Source: CAVOGJ01 sp963695405 (GTDB lineage Bacteria; Planctomycetota; Planctomycetia; Pirellulales; Pirellulaceae). Taken from it: DNA of 64,000 nt. The notes below the pieces were generated by a model, which worked only from the letters and a program-made list of their open reading frames with translations, made no database searches and was not told the DNA's origin. The DNA lies in contig CAVOGJ010000003.1 of NCBI GenBank assembly GCA_963695405.1, positions 744,001-808,000 of the forward strand. The letters run 5' to 3'. Positions 1 to 10,054 of this stretch are shown piece by piece (position 1 is the first letter of the stretch; the number at the start of each line of letters is the position of its first letter). The position numbers and the translations under genes were made by a program.

Positions 1-938
1 AGGGCCCGCAGTTCGCTCCGCAGTCGACCAATCTGCTCATCCATGGCAGTAACGCAGCCGAAGTAGTTGCGGACATACTCCGGGTAGACCTGGTAAAGCG
101 TGGCATACCGGGGCCCGGCCACGACCGGCAGGTGTGGCGCGTGGAACCAAACGATCGCCAGGAACGGCTGTTGACGTGCCACCGCGTCACGCACGAATGG
201 GATGACGCGGTCCATGATGACGCGGCTGTCGTCACCCCTCAGATTCTCCGTCACCGCCACGCCTTGCTCATTCCAATAGCTCGAGCCGAATGGCCGGGCA
301 TCACGCTCGTCACGGATGGCAGACCAACCCAGTGGCGAAACGGCACCGCGCGGCTTCCACATCGGATCGAAGGTGGGAACCTTTGCTTCGGTGGAGAAAC
401 ACCGCTCAAATCCGTGCTGTTGGGGCGGTGAGAAATCGCGGTGGTTGCCGACGCGTCCGCGATTCCCGTCCCGTGAAGTGTTCGTCAACGTTCCCAGGTG
501 CCACTTGCCAAAATGCCCTGTCCGGTATCCCAGTTCTCGGAGCGTTTCGGCGATGGTGACTTCGCCCGCATCGAGGCAACCCGTATTGGCATCCGGCACA
601 CCACAACGCATGCCGTTTCTTCCGGTCAGGCACGAAGCGCGGGTGGGGCTGCACACCGGTGCGGCGGCATAAAAACGTTGAAACACCAGACCGCCCGCGG
701 CCATCGCGTCCAGGTGGGGCGTGCGAATTATCTGATTTCCCTGAAAACCCACATCGCCATAACCCAGGTCGTCGGCCATCAGCAAGATCACATTCGGCCG
801 TGGCGACTCGGCCACCAGGGATCCCATCAGCAGGTGGCTGATGACGACCCACGCGCAGATTGGGTATCGCGGGCGTCTCTCGGCGGACCCTCGGGCAGTG
901 TGCAAGCAACCGGCACGGCAACGACGGCATCGGCTCAT
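1..938 (-). CDS. Sulfatase, N-terminal part (runs off window edge)
   Basis: Secreted sulfatase of the arylsulfatase A-like family, which hydrolyses sulfate esters, in planctomycetes often on algal polysaccharides. The minus-strand translation has the metal-binding start NVILLMADDLGYGD, then the modification motif CSPTRASCLTGR (C-x-P-x-R, where Cys becomes formylglycine), then GKWHLG. A hydrophobic stretch (ICAWVVISHLLMGSLVA) just ahead of the catalytic domain looks like a signal peptide. The start is uncertain: ATG at 938 gives a long basic n-region, and an in-frame ATG at 983 also exists. Neither has a clear ribosome binding site. The 3' end lies outside the window, so the C-terminal subdomain is missing. 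Family assignment is firm; the substrate cannot be inferred. Confidence 0.88.
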   Translation of the reverse strand, partial: MSRCRRCRAGCLHTARGSAERRPRYPICAWVVISHLLMGSLVAESPRPNVILLMADDLGYGDVGFQGNQIIRTPHLDAMAAGGLVFQRFYAAAPVCSPTRASCLTGRNGMRCGVPDANTGCLDAGEVTIAETLRELGYRTGHFGKWHLGTLTNTSRDGNRGRVGNHRDFSPPQQHGFERCFSTEAKVPTFDPMWKPRGAVSPLGWSAIRDERDARPFGSSYWNEQGVAVTENLRGDDSRVIMDRVIPFVRDAVARQQPFLAIVWFHAPHLPVVAGPRYATLYQVYPEYVRNYFGCVTAMDEQIGRLRSELRA

Positions 939-1394
939 GCGGTCAATGTGGCTGACAATGACCACTCGCGAAAGCCGGGTCATCACATGACACTTACACA
1001 GAAACGGGGCACCCCTTCCCGCCGTCGCGGGGTAAGCACACCGCGCCGTGGGCGGCAGGGGAGGATCCTTCCCCACATTTTTGCCTGCGATCGTGGCGGC
1101 CTGCCCTGGCATCGTCGCTGCGTGGAGAGCCAACCTGGCAGGCGGGACCCTCTCCTGACGCCGCAAAAAATGCACAAAAAACGGCCAAGAAGTCACTGGG
1201 AGCGATGCCCATCCGTCGACGAAGGCTGTTAAAATCACGGGAAAGCTGCGCACGATGCGTAGTAGAGCGATGTTACGGCACAAGGAGCCGACGGAAGCCC
1301 GATGAATTCGCGACTGACCCATCCAATTCCATATATCTCTCAATGTCAGGCACGTTGTTCACCGCGTCGACGCAGGACTTGCCGATGCGGGGCG
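939..1394. other. Divergent intergenic region
   Basis: This stretch separates the minus-strand sulfatase from the plus-strand PSCyt1/PSD1 gene and should hold both promoters. The open frames crossing it have no recognisable content. No convincing promoter or RNA element was identified. Confidence 0.4.
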
Positions 1395-4300
1395 ATGATC
1401 GGCGGGCATCGGTGCAGGCCCATTCGCAGCTGTTTGCCGGCTCGTCCGAAGACTCCCCGCCGACCACTTTTTCGGCTGTTGCTGCTCGTCTTGGCGACGT
1501 GGCGGCTGTGCCCGGCCGCGGCCGCCCCGCTGGAATACAACGACGCGATTCGGCCGATCCTGCTTGACGCTTGCATTTCGTGCCATGGTCCCGACAGCGC
1601 GTCGCGGCAGGCGGACTTGCGGCTGGACCAGCGCGAATCGGCGGTGGCATTTGGCGCGATCGTGCCAGGCGAACCGGAAAACAGTGAACTTCTTCGACGC
1701 GTGCTGTCGAACGATCCCTCGGAGCGAATGCCGCCGCCGGAAATCAAGAAAACGCTTACCGACCAGCAGATCGCCACCCTCGAGCAATGGATTCGCGAAG
1801 GGGCCGCCTACCAACCCCATTGGTCGCTGATTCCGCCAGTAGCGTCACCTCCGCCGGCGATGACAGGCAACGAGTGGGTCCGCAATCCGATCGATCACTT
1901 CATCGCCGATCGCTTGCAGCAAGTCGGTTTAACACCCGCGGCCGAGGCGGACCGGCGAACGCTGGCGCGTCGTGTCGGCCTCGACCTGACAGGCTTGCCG
2001 CCGACCCCGGAAATGGTGTCGGAATTCATGCAGGATACCTCGCCGGGGGCCTATGAGCGGCTCGTGGATCGTTTGCTGGCCAGTCCGCGCTGGGGTGAGC
2101 ACCGTGGCCGCTATTGGCTCGACGCCGCTCGCTATGCGGATACGCACGGCATCCATTTTGATAACTATCGCGAGATGTGGTCGTATCGCGACTGGGTGAT
2201 CGACGCCTTCAATCGCAACCTCCCGTTCGATCAGTTCACGATCGAGAATCTGGCAGGCGACTTATTGCCCTCGCCAACGCTCGACCAGCAAATCGCCTCG
2301 GGATTTAACCGTTGCCACATCACGACCAACGAAGGCGGCGTCATCCCCGAGGAGTATCTGGTGCTTTACACACGGGATCGCACGGAAACGACAGCGACCG
2401 TGTGGTTGGGTCTGACCGTTGGTTGTGCCGTGTGCCATGATCACAAGTTCGATCCGTTGACTCAGCACGAGTTCTATGAGCTGGCAGCCTTCTTCAATAA
2501 CACGACGCAAGCGGCACTCGATGGCAACGTGCAGGACACTCCGCCTGTCATTGTGGTTCCCACCGAAGAGGATCAGCCGCGGTGGGAGGCCTTAACCGCC
2601 GCAGTCCCCGCGGCGGAACAACGCGTGCAAGATCAACGTCTCGCGGCCGGGCCTCCGTTCGATGCGTGGCTCTCTGCGGCCCAGCCGAGTGACCTGGAAG
2701 ATTTGATTCCCACCACCGGCCTGGAACTGCATGCACCCTTAAATGATGGCGGCGACATCTTGACTTACGTTTGGAACGAGACCCCATCCCAGTCATCTCG
2801 GCCAGCCTCCGTCGAATGGGTGGAGGCTCGTCAAGGCGCTCAGGCAGCTTATCTGAACGGCGGCGTGGTGTTGACGTCGGCCGAGGCGGGCGATTTTGAT
2901 CAAGATCAACCGTATTCCGTAGCGGCCTGGGTAAAGCTTCCGGCTAACGACGCGAGTGGCGCGTTGGTGGCCCGTATGGACGACGCGCATGACTATCGCG
3001 GCTGGGACCTGTGGATTGAAGGACGCCGTGTCGGCGGGCATCTGATTCATCATTGGCCAGACGATGCGTTGAAGGTGCTCACCAGCGAGCCTTTACCAGC
3101 CGACGAGTGGGTCCATGTGACGCTGGTGTACGACGGCAGTCAGCAAGCCAGCGGACTGAAGGTCTTTGTCAATGGGCGGCCGCGAGCCACCCAAGTGGCG
3201 GCCGACCGACTGCATGGCACGACGGTTACGGAGGTGCCATTGAAGATCGGCATGCGGCATGCCAGTTCTGCCGTTTCCGGCGTCGGCCTGACCGACGTCC
3301 GAGTCTATCGCCGAAACCTACCGGCCGATGAAGTGGCCACCCTGGCGGCCGCGTCACGGATCAAGGACCTCGCACAGATGGAGCCAACGGATCGAGACGC
3401 AGTTTTTGAATGGTGGTTGACACATTTCGACCACGTCTATACCCGGCTGAAGGAGGAGCACGAGGCGCTGCAACGAGAGCAGTCCGATATCCGCGAACGC
3501 GGAACCGTCGCCCATGTGATGCGGGAGCGGAGCGAGCCGCCGATGGCCCACGTGCTGAAGCGGGGCGAGTACGACCAGGCCTTGGATCAGGTGTCCCCCG
3601 ACACGCCTGGCATGTTGCCCCCGTTTCCCGCCGAGTTGTCGCGCGATCGACTAGGATTCGCCCGCTGGCTGTTGCAAGAGGATCAGCCGCTCACGGCCCG
3701 AGTCACCGTGAATCGATTTTGGCAGGAAGTCTTCGGCGTTGGGCTGGTGAGGTCCGTGGGGGACTTTGGCGTCTCGGGCGAATTGCCGTCCCACCCGGAA
3801 TTGCTCGACTGGTTGGCAGTCGACTTTCGCGAATCGGGCTGGAACGTCAAGCGGCTATTCAAGATGCTGGTCTGTTCTGCCACCTATCGGCAAGCGGCCA
3901 TGGTGACGCCCCACAAACTGGAACTCGATCCCGACAATCGGCTGCTCTCGCGTGGACCCCGGTTTCGCATGGACGCGGAAATGATCCGTGATTATTCCCT
4001 GGCTGCGAGCGGTCTGCTGTCGGCCCGGATTGGCGGGCCGAGCGTCAAGCCGTACCAACCGTCCGGCGTGTGGGAGGCGGTTGCCATGGACGTGAGTAAT
4101 ACTCGGAATTACGTCCAAGACACGGGCGAGTCCCTTTATCGACGCAGCCTCTACACGTTTTGGAAGCGGGCGGCACCGCCCGCTTCGTTAGAAATTTTCA
4201 ATGCCCCGAATCGTGAACACTGCGTGGTCATGCGAGAGCGAACGCAAACGCCGCTCCAGGCACTTGTCACGTTGAACGATCCGCAATTCGTCGAGACAGC

Positions 4301-4592
4301 ACGCCATCTGGCCCAGCGGACACTGATTGAGTCAGCAGCCACGACGGCCGACAGGCTAAACTTTCTGGCGGAAAGAATCTTGATTCGTCCGTTGCTGGCC
4401 GAGGAGCAGAGTATTTTGTCCGCATCTCAGGATCGGTTGGCTGATTTTTATACGGCGGAGCCGGAGGAAGCCAAGCGACTGATTCACGTGGGTGAATCGG
4501 TGCCCGACGAGTCGCTGGCGGCGAGCGAGTTGGCGACTTGGACAATGGTCGCCAATCAGCTACTGAATCTGGACGAAGTGCTGAACAAATAG
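1395..4592 (+). CDS. PSCyt1/PSD1 (DUF1549/DUF1553) protein with LamG domain
   Basis: Large secreted planctomycete protein. After a signal peptide (LFRLLLLVLATW ... AAAA) comes a planctomycete cytochrome-c-like domain with the haem motif CISCH at about residues 60-64. It is followed by PSCyt2/DUF1549, a LamG/concanavalin-like insert at roughly residues 440-650, and a C-terminal PSD1/DUF1553 domain (RVTVNRFWQEVFG, SHPELLDW). The open frame extends upstream to 1302. ATG 1395 was chosen because it puts a basic n-region directly before the hydrophobic core. It is followed after 22 bp by a DUF1501 gene, the standard partner, so the two are probably co-transcribed. Such pairs are abundant in planctomycetes, often near sulfatases; the exact function is unproven. 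Confidence 0.9.
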   Translation: MIGGHRCRPIRSCLPARPKTPRRPLFRLLLLVLATWRLCPAAAAPLEYNDAIRPILLDACISCHGPDSASRQADLRLDQRESAVAFGAIVPGEPENSELLRRVLSNDPSERMPPPEIKKTLTDQQIATLEQWIREGAAYQPHWSLIPPVASPPPAMTGNEWVRNPIDHFIADRLQQVGLTPAAEADRRTLARRVGLDLTGLPPTPEMVSEFMQDTSPGAYERLVDRLLASPRWGEHRGRYWLDAARYADTHGIHFDNYREMWSYRDWVIDAFNRNLPFDQFTIENLAGDLLPSPTLDQQIASGFNRCHITTNEGGVIPEEYLVLYTRDRTETTATVWLGLTVGCAVCHDHKFDPLTQHEFYELAAFFNNTTQAALDGNVQDTPPVIVVPTEEDQPRWEALTAAVPAAEQRVQDQRLAAGPPFDAWLSAAQPSDLEDLIPTTGLELHAPLNDGGDILTYVWNETPSQSSRPASVEWVEARQGAQAAYLNGGVVLTSAEAGDFDQDQPYSVAAWVKLPANDASGALVARMDDAHDYRGWDLWIEGRRVGGHLIHHWPDDALKVLTSEPLPADEWVHVTLVYDGSQQASGLKVFVNGRPRATQVAADRLHGTTVTEVPLKIGMRHASSAVSGVGLTDVRVYRRNLPADEVATLAAASRIKDLAQMEPTDRDAVFEWWLTHFDHVYTRLKEEHEALQREQSDIRERGTVAHVMRERSEPPMAHVLKRGEYDQALDQVSPDTPGMLPPFPAELSRDRLGFARWLLQEDQPLTARVTVNRFWQEVFGVGLVRSVGDFGVSGELPSHPELLDWLAVDFRESGWNVKRLFKMLVCSATYRQAAMVTPHKLELDPDNRLLSRGPRFRMDAEMIRDYSLAASGLLSARIGGPSVKPYQPSGVWEAVAMDVSNTRNYVQDTGESLYRRSLYTFWKRAAPPASLEIFNAPNREHCVVMRERTQTPLQALVTLNDPQFVETARHLAQRTLIESAATTADRLNFLAERILIRPLLAEEQSILSASQDRLADFYTAEPEEAKRLIHVGESVPDESLAASELATWTMVANQLLNLDEVLNK

Positions 4593-4614
4593 CACGGGCT
4601 CGCAAAGGTGGTCC

Positions 4615-6121
4615 ATGATGGCACGACTGCAGGGACCTGGAATGGCAAAGCCGACGATGAATCAATTTCACGAAATGCAACTGGGACTGACCCGTCGACA
4701 CTTCCTGCGGGCTGGCTCGCATCTGTTGGGGACGGCCGCGCTCGCGACCCTCTCCGGCGTGGGACAAGCGAATCGCGCCGTGGCGTCGAACATGGGTCCG
4801 CAACGGCGACCCATTGACGCACTTCGCTCCCCGAGCCCGACATATTATTTACTTACACATGGTCGGCGGCCCATCGCAGATGGACCTCTTCGATTACAAA
4901 CCTGCGATGCAGGAGTGGTTCGATAAAGACTTACCCGAAACGGTGCGCAAGGGGCAGCGGCTGACCACGATGACATCCGGACAAGCCCGCTTCCCCATTG
5001 CTCCCTCGAAGTTTCGCTTCCAGCAATGTGGGCAATCCGGCATGTGGGTAAGTGAATTGCTGCCTTGGATGAAGAAGATGGTGGACGACGTGGCTTTTGT
5101 CCGGAGCATGCAAACCGAAGCGATCAACCACGAGCCGGCCATCACGCTGATGCAAACCGGCAACCAGGTGACGGGGCGACCCTGCCTGGGTGCCTGGACC
5201 TCCTACGGACTAGGGTCCTTGAATGACAATTTGCCCACTTTCGTCGTCATGGTGGCTCGACCCACGAATACCGAACAGGTGCAGGCGATCTCGGCACGAC
5301 TGTGGTCGAGTGGTTTCTTGGCGGGCACCCACGCCGGCGTCAGCCTCCGCACGGCCGGTGATCCGATACTGTTCATCAATGATCCCGACGGTGTATCGCG
5401 CGAGGTACGGCGCTCGACTCTGGATAGCATCCAGGCGCTCAACAAGTTGCAACTGGCACGACTCGGAGACCCGCGGACCCGCACTCAGATCGAGCAGTAT
5501 GAACTGGCCTATCGCATGCAGGCCAGTGTGCCCGAATTGACCGATCTGGCCAGCGAGCCGCCCTCGACCTACGCGTTGTACGGCGAAGCCGCCAGGGAAC
5601 CCGGCTCCTTCGCGAATACAGCCCTCCTCGCCCGCCGCATGGTCGAGCGGGGCGTGCGATTTGTTCAGATTTACCACAATAACTGGGATACGCACGCCAA
5701 TGTGGCCGGCCGATTGCCTGACCAATGCCGCGATGTCGACCAGCCGTGCTACGCCTTGATTCAAGATTTGAAACAACGCGGGCTCTTTGAGGATACCCTC
5801 GTGATTTGGGGTGGCGAATTCGGCCGCACCATCTATTCCCAGGGGGGACTCTCCGCTGAAAACTATGGTCGAGACCACCACCCGCGATGTTTTACGATGT
5901 GGATGGCAGGAGGCGGTGTAAAGGGAGGCACGATTTACGGCGAAACAGACGACTTTTCCTACAACATTGTCAAGGATCCGGTTCATGTCCGCGACTTGCA
6001 CGCGACGGTGCTCCACCAACTGGGCTTTGATCACGAGCGACTGGTGGTCAAGTATCAGGGACTTGATCAGAAGTTGACGGGCGTGCTGCCGGCACGCGTG
6101 GTTCAGGAACTGCTGGCGTGA
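4615..6121 (+). CDS. DUF1501 Tat-exported protein, frameshifted
   Basis: DUF1501 protein of the alkaline-phosphatase/sulfatase-like superfamily, normally encoded beside PSD1 genes. The N-terminal frame (from ATG 4615, preceded by AAAGGTGG) carries a twin-arginine signal, LTRRHFLRAG, followed by a hydrophobic run. The body of the protein (HFAPRARHIIYLHMVGGPSQ, GGEFGRT, GRDHHP) is in the next frame, open from TTG 4814. The two parts meet near 4794-4812. One base too many, for example GGG instead of GG at 4794-4796, would join them as one product of about 500 aa. This is either an indel error or a real frameshift. Without the N-terminal frame the protein would lack its export signal. Confidence 0.82.
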
Positions 6122-6144
6122 ACCGAAATCGACCGGCGTTAGGT

Positions 6145-7278
6145 TCACTGCGTCGAAAATGAGAAGACGGTCACCGATCGGTACACTTCATCGGGTCGCA
6201 GAATCGTCGACGGAAACTGTGGTTGGTTGGGGCTGTCGGGATAGTGTTGTGGTTCCAAGCAAAAACCACCCCGTTGGAGATAGGGCTGGCCCGACTTGCC
6301 GATCAATCGCCCATCGAGAAAATTGCCACTATAGAACTGGATTCCGGGCTCCGTTGTGCGTATTTCAAGTACGCGACCGGTCGTCGGCTCGGTGACACGG
6401 GCGGCCAATACAAGACTGTCATCGGCGTTGTCTCGCGCGAGGATAAAGTTGTGGTCATAGCCTTTTCCCATCTTCAATTGCGGATCGTCCACATCGATAT
6501 CGCGGCCAATTGGCTTGGCTTGCCGAAAATCGAATGGCGTCCCGGCCACCTTCTCCATCTCTCCCGTCGGAATCAGACCCGCGTCGACAGGTGTGTACTC
6601 CTGAGCGTTCAGTGTTAAGGCATGGTCAAGGATGTTGCCATTCCCCTCGCCCTTAAGATTGAAGTAGGTATGTTGCGTCAGATTCACCGGCGTCGGCCGA
6701 TCGGTTCGCGCCCAATAGTGGACCACCAGGCGATTATCTTCCGTCAACCGGTAAGTGACTCGCACTTCTAGGTTACCGGGATAACCTTCTTCGCCATCTT
6801 TGGAGTGATAGTCGAGCTGAAGAAAGCCTCCTTCGTCGTCCGACACAGATTCCGCATCCCAGACGACTTTGTCAAATCCGAACGTGCCACCATGGAGGTG
6901 GTTTTGTCCGTCGTTGATCGCCAGCTGGTACGCCTGACCTCCCACTTCGAAGCGACCCTCCGCGATCCGGTTGCCATAGCGGCCCACGATCGCACCAAAA
7001 TAAGGCTTGTCCACGGCATTGATGTAGTCTTCGACTCGCGCAAATCCGAGTGCCACGTCGGCCATCTTGCCGCCGCGGTCCGGTACCACAATGGACGTGA
7101 TAATGGCTCCGAAATTCGTCACCTTCACCGTCATCCCGGCTTGGTTGCGCAAGGTATAAAGACGGATGGAATCAAAATCCTCCACCGTGATTTGCCCTGC
7201 GGCGACACAAGATACGGAGAGGAGGAAGGCGCAAAGGTAGCCGAACGGGAGCGAGCGGCAATGCGGATGAATTCGCAT
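6145..7278 (-). CDS. Secreted aldose 1-epimerase (galactose mutarotase)
   Basis: Interconverts alpha and beta anomers of aldoses. The translation follows the family closely: NQAGMTVKVTNFGAIITSI, GRYGNRIAEGRF, NHLHGG, the catalytic-His segment NLTQHTYFNL, and near the end EPGIQFYSGNF with the likely catalytic Glu. The open frame begins at 7383, but ATG 7278 was chosen because it gives a proper signal peptide (LPFGYLCAFLLSVSCVAAGQ). The enzyme should therefore act outside the cytoplasm, unlike classical GalM. It converges with the DUF1501 gene, with 23 bp between the two stops, and has no sugar-catabolic neighbours in the window. Confidence 0.92.
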   Translation of the reverse strand: MRIHPHCRSLPFGYLCAFLLSVSCVAAGQITVEDFDSIRLYTLRNQAGMTVKVTNFGAIITSIVVPDRGGKMADVALGFARVEDYINAVDKPYFGAIVGRYGNRIAEGRFEVGGQAYQLAINDGQNHLHGGTFGFDKVVWDAESVSDDEGGFLQLDYHSKDGEEGYPGNLEVRVTYRLTEDNRLVVHYWARTDRPTPVNLTQHTYFNLKGEGNGNILDHALTLNAQEYTPVDAGLIPTGEMEKVAGTPFDFRQAKPIGRDIDVDDPQLKMGKGYDHNFILARDNADDSLVLAARVTEPTTGRVLEIRTTEPGIQFYSGNFLDGRLIGKSGQPYLQRGGFCLEPQHYPDSPNQPQFPSTILRPDEVYRSVTVFSFSTQ

Positions 7279-7485
7279 AGAAGGTGTCCGTGGCAGGGTG
7301 CGTGAGAAGAATGAGCGACTCGTGCTGGTCGACGATTGCTCACGCGGAGCCCGTCCTCGCGAGCGAGCGAGCCCGTGAAACAATTGCCAATTGACCTGGA
7401 GCGGCCATTGTAGCCGAACGCTGGGACGTCGGGAGAGGACAAGCTGGCGTCCATCCTGGGGCTACTTACTGGATGGGAAGACCGC

Positions 7486-9165
7486 TTAGGTCACGGAGGC
7501 CAGCTGCTGCACCGCTTTTCGCAACCGTGCATGCGCATCAAACTGTCGCAGATAGTTCAACTCGCTGCGGCCTCCCTTGGCTCGAATCAATTTCACCAGC
7601 GCCTGCTGATCGGCCGCGGGCCAACGATCCAGTTGTGGCAGCAGCGCCACCAGCGGCGACCAGCGATTCCAGGCCAATCGTTCGCCATCGGTCCAGGCAT
7701 CCCGGCCTGGTACATCGAGCCGCTGGGCCGCCTCGGCGGCTAAGACGTCGAGTCCTTCCTCACGATCCGCACCAAATCGGTCGGCCAGCAGCCGCGTGAT
7801 CTTCATTCCCAAGAGAGGAAAATCAAGGATCCCCAATACATCGTCTCGCGACTCTTCGAGACTGAGGTAGACGTTGTCAGTCGACAGTTCTTTCAGGACC
7901 GAAATGGGTGACCGATGACTGGGCCGCCGACGCATCTTGGACAACTCTTGCTCCATCAATCGCAGCAATTTCTTATCGCGGGGACGGTAGCCGAGCTTCT
8001 GATAAAACCACCACGCTCCGGACTGCAATGCGTCGTCATTATCTTCTCCCAGCTGGTAGGGATCAATCATGAACGTATCACAGCCAAAGAGATGACTCAC
8101 CATGACCAGCGTACGGGCGTAGATACGCGCCGACTCGCCCCCCCGAAAGGTATCAAAGATCGTGTACGCGACCTCTGACGAATGAAACAGACAGGTGATC
8201 GCGCCATAACTGATGGGCACACCGTTCTTTAGAATCAAATAGCCATACTGCGTTTCGAGCAAGAAACGTCGCTCGGGCAGCAAACCATACAGCACGAACT
8301 GCAGCCCACACGTATCGTCGACCAGTTGCACGTCGTTCACGTCGGCATAGGCAAACGCATCGAGATCGCGAGCGCGGGTGGCCATCGCCGTGTGGGCCAG
8401 GTCAATTAACCGCTCACTTTCGTAGCGGTCCACTGGTTGCAGGGGACCCGGCGGTTGCTGCCGTTCTTCGGCTAGGGCGGGTCGCCCACGGACGAAGGGC
8501 GCCGTCTGAAACAATACGGGCGAGCGGTCGTACTTCGTGCGAGTGCGATTGGGGGTATCGACGCCGGCCGACAATACCAAGGGAATGTTAAACTCTTCAT
8601 AGAACCGTTCGTGCAAGAAATTGTTGGCAACGAGTTGTCTCAATCGCCGGATCACGAAATCCGCATCGGTTTCGTGAGGTGCTTTCAGTTGCTCGATCCA
8701 CTCCGGCACCTCCAGCGCCAAGCTGTCAAGAGCCGGTGTTTCGCTGTAGCTGGCCAGCAACGTCAAGTACGGTTCGAACCGGTCGATATTCTCAAAGCCA
8801 GCCCAGTCGATCTGCAACTGTCCGGGCCAGTGATCGACCAGCCAACCGGCCATGGCGGCGTAGAAGGTAAAACGGGTCGGCGTGCCGGCGATGCCAGAAT
8901 CGGTCAGTTTCTCGGCAAATTCCCGCAGGTCGCGGCGGCGTTCAAAACGGTCCAGGAGTGATTCGACGTGCTGGAGGATTTCGGTCGAATCGGGAAATGC
9001 TTGCAGGAAGCATAACGCCTCATGCAATCGCAGCACCTGGTCGGCCGATTTGAGTTTACCCGCCTTTAGATCCCGTAAGCACTCTCGTTTTTTTTCCGCG
9101 GACGCGGGACCGAATTCGAACTTTAGCGATTCGAGCCGCCGCAAGGCACTCAGTGGTGAAGGCAT
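7486..9165 (-). CDS. Conserved protein of unknown function, 559 aa
   Basis: I do not recognise a named family. The N-terminal part is charged and helical (SPLSALRRLESLKFEFG). A central part around FVLYGLLPERRFLLETQYGYLILKNGVPISYGAI, read on through FDTFRGGESARIYA and WWFYQKLGYRP, resembles the strand-helix pattern and the late W/F-Y-x-K-L-G-Y segment of GNAT acyltransferases, so a GNAT-like fold is possible. ATG 9165 was preferred to the longer frame (to 9288) because AGGAGA at 9173-9178 is spaced correctly before it. The gene is divergent from the small CxxC gene at 9274. There is no signal peptide, so it should be cytoplasmic. Confidence 0.7.
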   Translation of the reverse strand: MPSPLSALRRLESLKFEFGPASAEKKRECLRDLKAGKLKSADQVLRLHEALCFLQAFPDSTEILQHVESLLDRFERRRDLREFAEKLTDSGIAGTPTRFTFYAAMAGWLVDHWPGQLQIDWAGFENIDRFEPYLTLLASYSETPALDSLALEVPEWIEQLKAPHETDADFVIRRLRQLVANNFLHERFYEEFNIPLVLSAGVDTPNRTRTKYDRSPVLFQTAPFVRGRPALAEERQQPPGPLQPVDRYESERLIDLAHTAMATRARDLDAFAYADVNDVQLVDDTCGLQFVLYGLLPERRFLLETQYGYLILKNGVPISYGAITCLFHSSEVAYTIFDTFRGGESARIYARTLVMVSHLFGCDTFMIDPYQLGEDNDDALQSGAWWFYQKLGYRPRDKKLLRLMEQELSKMRRRPSHRSPISVLKELSTDNVYLSLEESRDDVLGILDFPLLGMKITRLLADRFGADREEGLDVLAAEAAQRLDVPGRDAWTDGERLAWNRWSPLVALLPQLDRWPAADQQALVKLIRAKGGRSELNYLRQFDAHARLRKAVQQLASVT

Positions 9166-9273
9166 CGGTGTGTCTCCTATCGTGTGGCCGTCCGTCGCAC
9201 TCGAATTTAACGCGGCTGAGCTGCTAACCTGAAGATGCGTTTGAATTCGACAGCCTATCACAGGAGAGGTGCC
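9166..9273. promoter_or_regulatory. Divergent promoter region with two ribosome binding sites
   Basis: This short gap between two divergent genes has AGGAGA on the minus strand (9173-9178) and AGGAG on the plus strand (9262-9266). These fix both start codons. Promoter boxes could not be assigned with confidence. Confidence 0.5.
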
Positions 9274-9495
9274 GTGACATGTGTTCATCTACGCCAGTTA
9301 TATAAACTGTGTGAGGATCATGAGCTCAAGTTGGGAAGTTCCGATTTAATCCGCGTCGTCTGTAATCAGTGCGGCGAGCAGGAGGTGTGCCCGTCGACAA
9401 TGACCGATGAATATGATGCGCGACAGCGGCAGGCCGAATTAAAGGAAGCTGCAGAGAATCCTGCTGGTCCTGCCGGGAATGCTCCGACAAAGTGA
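9274..9495 (+). CDS. Small CxxC protein, 73 aa
   Basis: Short cytoplasmic protein starting at GTG 9274, with AGGAG eight bases upstream. It opens with TCVHLRQLYKLCEDHELKLG and then carries a CNQCGEQEVC segment, which could bind zinc or a metal cluster together with the other cysteines. The C-terminal tail is charged and Ala/Pro rich. The clear ribosome binding site and ordinary codon usage support a real gene. I do not know a function. A small zinc-ribbon-like protein is the best description. Confidence 0.6.
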   Translation: MTCVHLRQLYKLCEDHELKLGSSDLIRVVCNQCGEQEVCPSTMTDEYDARQRQAELKEAAENPAGPAGNAPTK

Positions 9496-9540
9496 TCGCT
9501 GCGACGCAGGGGCTGCCGAGGCCCCGGACCGTCGCTCCTC

Positions 9541-9609
9541 GTCGCGCTGTGTCGCGCCGTGTCGCGCCGTGTCGCCGCTGTGGCGCCGCTGTGGCGCCGC
9601 TGTGGCGCC
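9541..9609. repeat. Tandem 10-bp then 11-bp repeats
   Basis: Three head-to-tail copies of about GTCGCGCCGT (9541-9570) run directly into three copies of TGGCGCCGCTG. The unit length changes from 10 to 11 bp within the array, which suggests replication slippage with divergence. Confidence 0.8.
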
Positions 9610-9754
9610 CGAATGGTCACCCGCCGCCATCTCATCCCGTTGGGGAGCAGGCCGCTTCACATGGCTCGTGGCGCCGCTGACAAAACCGTCGTCGGTCCTG
9701 CTGCGAATTCTGCTGACAATCGTCAATCCAAAACTTAAAAATTAAAACGTTTTC

Positions 9755-9798
9755 GCCCCGCACCAGGTCCCGGGAATGCGGAGCCCCCGGTGCGGGGC
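9755..9798. repeat. Inverted repeat, perfect 10-bp stem
   Basis: GCCCCGCACC at 9755-9764 is complementary to GGTGCGGGGC at 9789-9798, so the transcript can form a strong hairpin with a 24-nt loop. There is no T-tract directly after it. It could be a weak terminator or a repeat remnant. Confidence 0.6.
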
Positions 9799-10054
9799 AA
9801 CATTTGCGGGGCGGGGGCAGGCAATCTGGACAAGTCGTCTGCCGCTCCCGGCAAAGTGGTGAAGATCGTGAAAAGACAATTCAGGGACCGGTGATTGTAA
9901 GTCGATTTCGAATTGGGTAGGTTGGGGGCGGATGAGGTGGCGGAAGTGAGGCACCAACCGCTACGAAACGGGAATTGCCTGCTTCTGACCCACCGTCTGT
10001 AGGATTGCGTGAGATTCGCGCGTGTGCCCATCAAGAAAGAAGCAGGATTCAAGA

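Larger units (their letters stand above)
9496..10054. other. Repeat-rich intergenic region
   Basis: No gene is seen between the CxxC gene and the PEP-CTERM gene. The region holds a short GC-rich tandem repeat and a 10-bp-stem inverted repeat, listed separately, and an A/T-rich patch near 9728-9750. Confidence 0.5.

Noticed and set aside
498..1232. A 244-aa plus-strand open frame
   Set aside because: It is the shadow of the minus-strand sulfatase, whose C-S-P-T-R motif is clear on the other strand.
5210..6148. A 312-aa minus-strand open frame
   Set aside because: It is antisense to the DUF1501 gene body, whose motifs are unambiguous.
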